From Bacteroidales bacterium (GTDB taxonomy: Bacteria; Bacteroidota; Bacteroidia; Bacteroidales; UBA4181): a stretch of 52,057 nt of DNA. Position numbers and translations under genes: made by a program. The stretch is from contig JAFWVY010000005.1 in the NCBI GenBank assembly GCA_017523725.1, forward strand, positions 1 to 52,057, in the 5' to 3' direction. Position 1 is the stretch's first letter, and each line of letters begins with the position of its first letter. This document shows, piece after piece, positions 46,475 through 52,057 of the stretch. The notes under the pieces were generated by a model, which made no database searches, was not told the DNA's origin, and saw nothing but the letters and a program-made list of their open reading frames with translations.

Positions 46475-47007
46475 ACGAGTCGCTCATCGCCGCACGATAC
46501 GCCAAGGCTCTGCTCAACATCGGCATAGAAGCCCAGGTTCTTCCGCAACTGCGCGAAGATCTGAAGCTTATCGATTCTACGTGCCGTACCGAACCGCGGA
46601 TACAGCAGGTCATAAACAGTCCGTCCGTGCTGCGGGAGACGAAACTGCAACTTTTGAAACAGCTGTTCGGCGGGAAGGTGTCGCCTTACACCATCCGGTT
46701 CACTGAAACGCTGCTCCAGCGCAACCGGCAGCAACTGTTGCCGGATATCCTGCGCAGTTTCGAAGGTCTGTACAACAGACACGAGAACATCCGTCAGGCC
46801 GTGCTGACCACGGCATCCCCCGTCAACGAGGCACAGCGGCAGGCCGTTGTCCGGATGCTGGAGACACGCTACCGGGCACACATCGAACTGACGTGCCGCA
46901 TCAATCCGGACATCATCGGCGGCTTTGTGCTCAACGTGGACGGCGACCAATACGACGCAGCCGTCGAAACGGCCCTGCGCCGCATACAACAAAACCTGAT
47001 GCAATGA
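46471..47007 (+). CDS. atpH: F1F0 ATP synthase subunit delta (AtpH)
   Basis: A 178-residue stator subunit joining F1 to the peripheral stalk. The N-terminal helical domain begins [15 protein letters not shown] (5-19), and the C-terminal part has [19 protein letters not shown] and the characteristic [19 protein letters not shown] (about 147-165). It overlaps atpF by 4 bp and precedes atpA by 22 bp. Confidence 0.95.
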   Translation: MNESLIAARYAKALLNIGIEAQVLPQLREDLKLIDSTCRTEPRIQQVINSPSVLRETKLQLLKQLFGGKVSPYTIRFTETLLQRNRQQLLPDILRSFEGLYNRHENIRQAVLTTASPVNEAQRQAVVRMLETRYRAHIELTCRINPDIIGGFVLNVDGDQYDAAVETALRRIQQNLMQ

Positions 47008-47029
47008 CTGCATCGCTAAATCCATCGAA

Positions 47030-48610
47030 ATGGCAACCATCAGACCAGAAGAGATATCGGCCATACTCCAGCAGCAGATAGCCGGATTCCGGACCGAGGT
47101 CGAACTTGAGGAGACCGGCACCGTACTGACCGTCGGAGACGGCATTGCCCTCATCCACGGCCTTTACAACGTGGCGCTGAACGAGATGATCGCGTTCGAA
47201 AGCGGCATCAAGGGCATCGTGCTGAACCTCGCGGCCGACAATGTCGGCGCCGTACTCCTGGGACCGTCGGAAAAAGTCAAGGAGGGCGACACCGTGAAAC
47301 GTACGCGGCAGATTGCCTCCATCGGCGTCAGCGAAGGTATGCTGGGCCGCGTCATCAACACCATCGGCGAGCCGCTGGACGGCAAGGGGCCCATCTCCGG
47401 CACGCACTACGATCTGCCGCTCGAACGCAAGGCACCCGGCGTCATTTTCAGACAGCCGGTCAAAGAGCCGCTGCAGACCGGCATCAAGGCCATCGACGCC
47501 ATGATTCCGATCGGTCGCGGACAGCGCGAACTGATCATCGGCGACCGGCAGACCGGCAAGACGTCCATCGCGATTGACGCCATCATCAACCAGAAAGAAA
47601 ATTACGAAAAAGGATCGCCTGTATATTGCATCTACGTGGCCATCGGGCAGAAAGAATCGACCGTGGCCAACCTCACGAAGACGCTGGAAAAATACGGCGC
47701 GATGCCTTACACCATCGTTATCTCGGCTCCCGCATCCTTCCCCGCGGCCCTGCAGTATCTGGCACCTTTTGCCGGGGCGGCCATCGGCGAGTATTTCCGC
47801 GATACAGGCCGTTCTGCGCTCGTCATCTACGACGATTTGTCCAAACAGGCGGTCGCATACCGTGAAGTTTCGCTGCTGCTGCGCCGGCCACCGGGACGCG
47901 AAGCCTATCCCGGCGATATCTTCTACCTGCATTCCAGGCTGTTGGAACGTGCAGCGAAGATCATCGAATCGGACGAGATTGCCCGCAGCATGAACGACCT
48001 GCCGGAAGCGTTGAAACCCATCGTACGCGGCGGAGGTTCGCTCACGGCCCTGCCGATCATCGAAACGCAAGCCGGCGATGTGTCGGCCTATATCCCGACC
48101 AACGTCATTTCCATCACCGACGGACAGATTTATCTGGAATCGCAGTTGTTCCTGGCCGGCATACGTCCCGCCATCAATGTCGGCATCTCCGTGTCGCGCG
48201 TCGGCGGCAACGCCCAGGTGAAAGCCATGAAAAAGGTGGCCGGCACACTCAAACTGGACCAGGCGCAATACCGGGAACTGGAAGCTTTCACGAAATTCGG
48301 ATCGGACATCGATGCCGCCACGCTGGCCACCATCGACAAAGGCCGCAAGAACGTGGAGATTCTGAAACAGGGATTGCATACACCCTGCCGTGTGGACCAG
48401 CAGATTGCCATCCTGTACTGCGGCACCCATGCACTGCTGAAAGACGTCCCGCAGGAAAAGGTCGCGGAATTCGAACACGATTTCCTGCTCCGGCTCGAAA
48501 CCCTCGCTCCCGGACTTATGGAAGGGCTTCGGCAAGGACGGCTGGACGAAGAAGGCATGAAGACCATCGAACAGACCGCCCGCGAGACCGCCCGCAAATA
48601 TGTAGCCTGA
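47030..48610 (+). CDS. atpA: F1 ATP synthase subunit alpha (AtpA)
   Basis: Non-catalytic nucleotide-binding subunit of F1. The 526-residue protein has an N-terminal beta barrel, the P-loop [13 protein letters not shown] (about 171-183), [14 protein letters not shown] near 265-278, the Arg finger in the [21 protein letters not shown] region (near 340-362), and [20 protein letters not shown] (about 384-403). Between atpH and atpG. Its partner beta subunit is not encoded in the window. Confidence 0.98.
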   Translation: MATIRPEEISAILQQQIAGFRTEVELEETGTVLTVGDGIALIHGLYNVALNEMIAFESGIKGIVLNLAADNVGAVLLGPSEKVKEGDTVKRTRQIASIGVSEGMLGRVINTIGEPLDGKGPISGTHYDLPLERKAPGVIFRQPVKEPLQTGIKAIDAMIPIGRGQRELIIGDRQTGKTSIAIDAIINQKENYEKGSPVYCIYVAIGQKESTVANLTKTLEKYGAMPYTIVISAPASFPAALQYLAPFAGAAIGEYFRDTGRSALVIYDDLSKQAVAYREVSLLLRRPPGREAYPGDIFYLHSRLLERAAKIIESDEIARSMNDLPEALKPIVRGGGSLTALPIIETQAGDVSAYIPTNVISITDGQIYLESQLFLAGIRPAINVGISVSRVGGNAQVKAMKKVAGTLKLDQAQYRELEAFTKFGSDIDAATLATIDKGRKNVEILKQGLHTPCRVDQQIAILYCGTHALLKDVPQEKVAEFEHDFLLRLETLAPGLMEGLRQGRLDEEGMKTIEQTARETARKYVA

Positions 48611-48612
48611 CC

Positions 48613-49494
48613 ATGCCGACCCTCAAGGAAATACGCACGCGCATCAACACGGTGACCACCACCCGGCAGACCACCTCCGCCATGAAGATGGTCTCGGCGG
48701 CCAAACTGCACAAGGCGCAGGACCGTCTGCTGCGGCTCCGGCCCTACAAGACTGCCATGCAGGGTATCATCGCGCGTATCGCCCCCCGGACGGCCGACAC
48801 CACAGGCTACACCGCGGCCCGTGAGCCGCGACGGGTGCTGATTGTCGTCATCACTTCCGACAAGGGTCTGTGCGGCGCACTGAACAGCAACACGGTCAAG
48901 CACGCCTTCCATATCGCAGAAACTACGTACCGGGCGCAATGGGAACAAGGGCAGGTGACTTTCATGGCCTTTGGGGAGAAAGGCCGGGCCTTGCTTCAGA
49001 AAAGGCAGGTGCCGATGCTGGAGGATCTGCCAGTCTTCAACGACCACTTCGATTCGCATTTCACCGCACCGATTGCAGAGCGTCTGATGCAGGCTTTCGA
49101 ACGCGGAGAAGCCGACCACATCGTCTTCGTATATCACCGGTTTAAGAATGCAGCGACCCAGGAAGTGGCTGACGAGCGTTTTCTGCCGATGCTGCCTGAG
49201 ACCTGGCGGACGGCTGACGATGTCGCGATGTCGGAAGACGACTACATTTATGAACCGGACCGGAATACGATGCTGGAATACCTGCTGCCGGGCATGTTGC
49301 GCCTGCAATGCTACTGCGCCTTCTGTGAAGCCGCGGCCTCAGAGCATGGCTCCCGCATGACATCCATGCATCAGGCCACCGACAACGCCGACAAACTCAT
49401 CGAAGAACTTTCGTTGCAATACAACAAGGCCCGACAGGCCGCCATCACCAACCAACTGGTGGAAATTGTCAGTTCGACCGAAGCTCAGCGATAA
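48613..49494 (+). CDS. atpG: F1 ATP synthase subunit gamma (AtpG)
   Basis: Central-stalk rotor subunit of 293 residues. The N-terminal helix reads EIRTRINTVTTTRQTTSAMKMVS (5-27), the Rossmann-like middle has VVITSDKGLCGALNSN (about 75-90), and the C-terminal helix has EHGSRMTSMHQATDNADKLI (about 245-264), all standard. It is 2 bp after atpA and ends directly against the convergent pectinesterase stop. Confidence 0.97.
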   Translation: MPTLKEIRTRINTVTTTRQTTSAMKMVSAAKLHKAQDRLLRLRPYKTAMQGIIARIAPRTADTTGYTAAREPRRVLIVVITSDKGLCGALNSNTVKHAFHIAETTYRAQWEQGQVTFMAFGEKGRALLQKRQVPMLEDLPVFNDHFDSHFTAPIAERLMQAFERGEADHIVFVYHRFKNAATQEVADERFLPMLPETWRTADDVAMSEDDYIYEPDRNTMLEYLLPGMLRLQCYCAFCEAAASEHGSRMTSMHQATDNADKLIEELSLQYNKARQAAITNQLVEIVSSTEAQR

Positions 49495-50514
49495 CTATTC
49501 GGGCAGCCAGACACCACCCGACCCCGCAAAGATATTTTCCAGCGTATAGGCTTTTGCCTCCGCATCGGACAGCTGGTGCGCCCATGCCACACGGCCGTCC
49601 GTTACGGCGCCTTCACCCGTATTGGCATACTCGGCATAGCGCGCCGTCTTTTCATTTTCCACACTGCTCCAGTTATTCCAGCCGGCCGGAGCGATGAACG
49701 AACCCATGCGGCAGTGCAGGAATGCCGTAGCGCCACAGGCCCGCCAGGGACGCCCCAGCAGCACCCGGTTGCACGAAGCATCGGCCGTGATATCACAGTC
49801 GAAGAATACGAATCCGAACGGCACCTTTTCAGGCGTGGATGCCGCCGTGATATAGGAATTGGTAAGACAATGGATGGTACATCCGGAGAACACGGCGGTC
49901 GAAGGTCCGAAAATGAAATCGGTCGTACCGGTGATATAGCAGTCCTTGAAATAAATGCGGCTGCCTTCCCGGCCGAGGTACACCGTGTCCTGGTTGCCCA
50001 GCAGCCGGCAGTTCCGGAAAATCACCCGGTCGCCTTCGACATGGATGGCCAGCGCCTGCCCGACCCGGCCGGCGGTATTCTCGATGGTCAGGTCCTCCAC
50101 CACGATGTCGTTGCCCATCACCATGAGCGTCCCCGACAGGAATGTGCCGTTCCGGTTGGGACTGCGTTTGTCCACAAGGTCGGCATAGGACGCCGACCAG
50201 TAGGCCGTGCCGTTGTCCGCCTTGCCGTTGAAGTCGTTCCACGAAATGACGGTTTCATCGCGGTCTTCGCCGATAATCGTAATGGACGTGTGCCAGGTTT
50301 CAATGCACACTTTTTCTTTGTAAATCCCTTTTTTGACAAAAATGGTCCGCGCAACGGGGGTGAAGGACCGGACGGAATTGACCGCTTCCTGGATTGTCGT
50401 GAACTGGCCGCTTCCGTCCTGCGCCACGACAATCGCATCGGACGGAATTTCCCGTGCAGACAGCGAAAGGGCCGCGAGACACAGGAAACATGACGCAATA
50501 ATTTTGGATTTCAT
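49495..50514 (-). CDS. pectin methylesterase (CE8)
   Basis: Secreted enzyme that removes methyl esters from homogalacturonan. The 339-residue protein has a signal peptide (about 1-20, ending ALSLSA) and a right-handed beta-helix with the CE8 signatures: FTTIQEAVNSV, QALAIHVEGDR, GNQDTVYLGREG with a catalytic Asp and the oxyanion Gln, ITGTTDFIFGPS with the second Asp, and LGRPWRACG with the conserved Arg and Trp. It follows the rhamnogalacturonan lyase gene on the same strand, fitting a pectin-use locus that continues to the right. Confidence 0.95.
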   Translation of the reverse strand: MKSKIIASCFLCLAALSLSAREIPSDAIVVAQDGSGQFTTIQEAVNSVRSFTPVARTIFVKKGIYKEKVCIETWHTSITIIGEDRDETVISWNDFNGKADNGTAYWSASYADLVDKRSPNRNGTFLSGTLMVMGNDIVVEDLTIENTAGRVGQALAIHVEGDRVIFRNCRLLGNQDTVYLGREGSRIYFKDCYITGTTDFIFGPSTAVFSGCTIHCLTNSYITAASTPEKVPFGFVFFDCDITADASCNRVLLGRPWRACGATAFLHCRMGSFIAPAGWNNWSSVENEKTARYAEYANTGEGAVTDGRVAWAHQLSDAEAKAYTLENIFAGSGGVWLPE

Positions 50515-50520
50515 AGGATT

Positions 50521-50560
50521 AAATAAAAGCCGCCTGCCCGGTTTTGAACGGGCAAGCGGC
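50521..50560 (-). terminator. terminator-like hairpin between the PL11 lyase and the pectinesterase
   Basis: The minus strand forms a 12-bp stem (GCCGCTTGCCCG with CGGGCAGGCGGC, one mismatch) around an 8-nt loop, followed by TTTTATTT. It begins 16 bp after the lyase stop and ends 7 bp before the pectinesterase ATG. Confidence 0.85.
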
Positions 50561-50575
50561 CGAAAAACAGTCTGA

Positions 50576-52057
50576 TTAATTAGCAGGTTTCGGTGCTTTT
50601 TCCACCAGCGGCTTGAACTGCGAAGCCGTCTCCAGGGGCATGCCTACGTAATAGCTCGGCATAGGTGCCTGGTCATAGCCCATGGAGCGGTGTGCGACCT
50701 GCGCCCGGTATGCCCCGTCGCGCATGAAGGTCACCCGCCGGTCGGTCGCCGGAATGGTGGTCTGATAGACGCGCAGTTCGCCATTCATCACGGTGACGAA
50801 CTCCTCACGCCAGTCACCCGTAATGTCGGCGATGAGGCTGATGCTGCCCTGGATGCCGTTGGTCAGGACAGGTCCTCTGTACTTGACCACCGCGTTACCG
50901 CCGAAAGCCCGGCCGCCGGCAGCGGTTCCTCCTGCAGCTTCGGCCGCATTCCGGGCAGCCTCGGCTGCCGCAGGATCGGCCTGTGCAATACCAACCGTCT
51001 CACGTACCAGGTCTGCATCCCAGAACGCCCAGACACGGCAGCCCGGCACATCAGGCGTTGAACCGAGCCGCTCACCGGTCGACGTAAAAAGATACTTGTC
51101 GGTCATGCCGCCCTTGCTGTCCTCCGACGCAAAGCATTCCAAACCGGGATAGGCCGGGTCGATGTCGGCCACCATACCGTCACCCACATGGCCCGTATGG
51201 GCATCTATCTGCCAAAGAATCTCTCCGGTCCGGGCATCCGCAAGACAGACACCGTCGCCGTCACGGTAAGGTTCGATGGCGAAGAAAATCTCCAGGCCAG
51301 GATGGGTCGGATCGACATCCGTCACAAAAACCTTGTCGGCGTGTCCGAGACCGGACGACCACAGGCAGGTGCCGTTATCGTCCAGCACCGCCGATCCGAT
51401 GATGATTTCATCGCGGCCGTCGTCATCGACATCGGCAATCTGGGTATTGTGCGCACCCATGCTGCGGACCACCGGATTTTCCTCGTCGCCGTCCCAGCGC
51501 CACAGCTTGGTCAGCTGGCCGCCGTGGAATTCGTACGCATCCACGACCATGGCCTTGTATGTTCCCTTCAGGATAAGCAGAGCCGGGGTCTTGCCATCCA
51601 GATAAGCAATGCCAATCTGATGACGGCAGTTGCGGTTATAGTCGCCGAAACGCTGGCTGCGCTCGATCCAGTCGCCCACGGCCAGCACCTTGCCGGTCAT
51701 GCCGTCCAGTACCGAAAAATACTCCGGTCCCGTGCGCACGGTGCCGTCCTCGCCACGGTAATCCTCCTCCGGTCCGGTCTTGGCAATGACCTCGGCCTTG
51801 CCGTCACCGTCCAAGTCGTACACAATGAACGGCGAATACCAGATGCCCTGTTCAATGTTCCATCCGAGGTCGTACGTCCACAGATACGTACCGTCCTGCA
51901 GATAAGCCTCGAGTTTGTAGGTCGACGGACTCTTGCGGGGCGAACCGGGATCGATGCTGGCGGCCGGCTGCTTGATGACGAAGTCGTACTTGCCGTCACC
52001 GTTCAAGTCGCCCACAGCGATTCTGTTGGCCGAGTATTCTCCCTGGAACTTGATGGA
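50576..52057 (-). CDS. rhamnogalacturonan lyase, PL11 type, 5' end cut by window
   Basis: Polysaccharide lyase acting on the rhamnogalacturonan I backbone of pectin. 493 residues are visible; the N-terminus lies beyond the right edge, and the frame is open to the last base (SIKFQGEYSANRIAVGD). The family's eight-bladed propeller with calcium-binding loops is visible as DLNGDGKYD, DLDGDGKAE, DVDDDGRDE and TDVDPTHPGLEIFF. A Gly/Ala-rich loop (about 140 residues from the C-terminus) looks like an insertion. The last part, DITGDWREEFVTV and STAPA-like ends, is typical of PL11. Endo- or exo-action cannot be told from this part. Confidence 0.92.
   Translation of the reverse strand, partial: SIKFQGEYSANRIAVGDLNGDGKYDFVIKQPAASIDPGSPRKSPSTYKLEAYLQDGTYLWTYDLGWNIEQGIWYSPFIVYDLDGDGKAEVIAKTGPEEDYRGEDGTVRTGPEYFSVLDGMTGKVLAVGDWIERSQRFGDYNRNCRHQIGIAYLDGKTPALLILKGTYKAMVVDAYEFHGGQLTKLWRWDGDEENPVVRSMGAHNTQIADVDDDGRDEIIIGSAVLDDNGTCLWSSGLGHADKVFVTDVDPTHPGLEIFFAIEPYRDGDGVCLADARTGEILWQIDAHTGHVGDGMVADIDPAYPGLECFASEDSKGGMTDKYLFTSTGERLGSTPDVPGCRVWAFWDADLVRETVGIAQADPAAAEAARNAAEAAGGTAAGGRAFGGNAVVKYRGPVLTNGIQGSISLIADITGDWREEFVTVMNGELRVYQTTIPATDRRVTFMRDGAYRAQVAHRSMGYDQAPMPSYYVGMPLETASQFKPLVEKAPKPAN

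Noticed and set aside
46931..48535. Minus-strand frame of 534 codons opposite atpA
   Set aside because: Antisense shadow of a highly conserved gene.

Overview
The window is a compact, GC-rich stretch of a Bacteroidota chromosome, most likely order Bacteroidales. Evidence: promoters carry the Bacteroidota -7 element (TAnnTTTG) with no useful Shine-Dalgarno sequences; the dcw cluster has a FtsL-like protein, a PASTA-tailed transpeptidase and an FtsQ-like protein but no murF or ddl; there is an RprX/RprY-type two-component pair; and several Bacteroidota-typical families occur (DUF2723, Porin_10, DUF6913-like). Coding density is very high, and almost all of it is ordinary chromosomal backbone rather than a mobile or defence island. 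I see no insertion sequence, prophage, CRISPR array or rRNA.

Layout. 1-1440 (minus): kduD (cut by the window edge) and kduI, the end of unsaturated uronate catabolism. 1642-6013 (plus): a DUF2723/TMEM260-like GT-C glycosyltransferase and metK, then a terminator shared with a convergent tRNA-Glu. 6314-8716 (plus): RNase R. 8723-12562 (minus): a lytic transglycosylase, a Porin_10 outer-membrane protein and an unrecognised conserved protein. 12836-13078 (minus): a GlsB/YeaQ-type small membrane protein. 13233-14685 (plus): a DUF6913-like protein and dapA. 14708-19724 (minus): leuA, leuC and one long gene fusing LeuD to a second LeuA-like/citramalate-synthase-like enzyme. 19816-20640 (plus): a SpoU-class RNA methyltransferase. 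20637-22830 (minus): purU, tRNA-Phe, tRNA-Gln and a TPR protein. 22922-23872 (plus): a Gate-domain membrane protein. 23924-25450 (minus): ilvE and a small lipoprotein.

25726-41154 (plus) is the division and cell-wall (dcw) cluster: a MraZ-box operator, then mraZ-rsmH-ftsL-ftsI-murE-mraY-murD-ftsW-murG-murC-ftsQ-ftsA-ftsZ, tightly packed with several ATGA-type overlaps. murE carries the DNPR signature of meso-diaminopimelate ligases, which fits dapA in the same window. 41151-43493 (minus) is an rprY/rprX-like regulator and kinase pair. Divergent from it lies a candidate ~97-nt small RNA gene (about 43670-43766) with its own promoter-like box and a strong terminator, followed by bactofilin, a four-TM AtpI-position protein and atpB-E-F-H-A-G. 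atpD and atpC are not here. 49495-52057 (minus) holds a pectin methylesterase and a 5'-truncated PL11 rhamnogalacturonan lyase, so pectin-related functions flank the housekeeping core at both ends.

The most notable items are the in-frame LeuD-LeuA2 fusion, the small-RNA candidate and tandem TTTAACA repeats beside the two-component genes, the 10-bp-phased MraZ boxes, alternating AGCGAAGA elements in an empty 270-bp gap, and three genes whose start codons lie within about 20 nt of an intrinsic-terminator-like hairpin.
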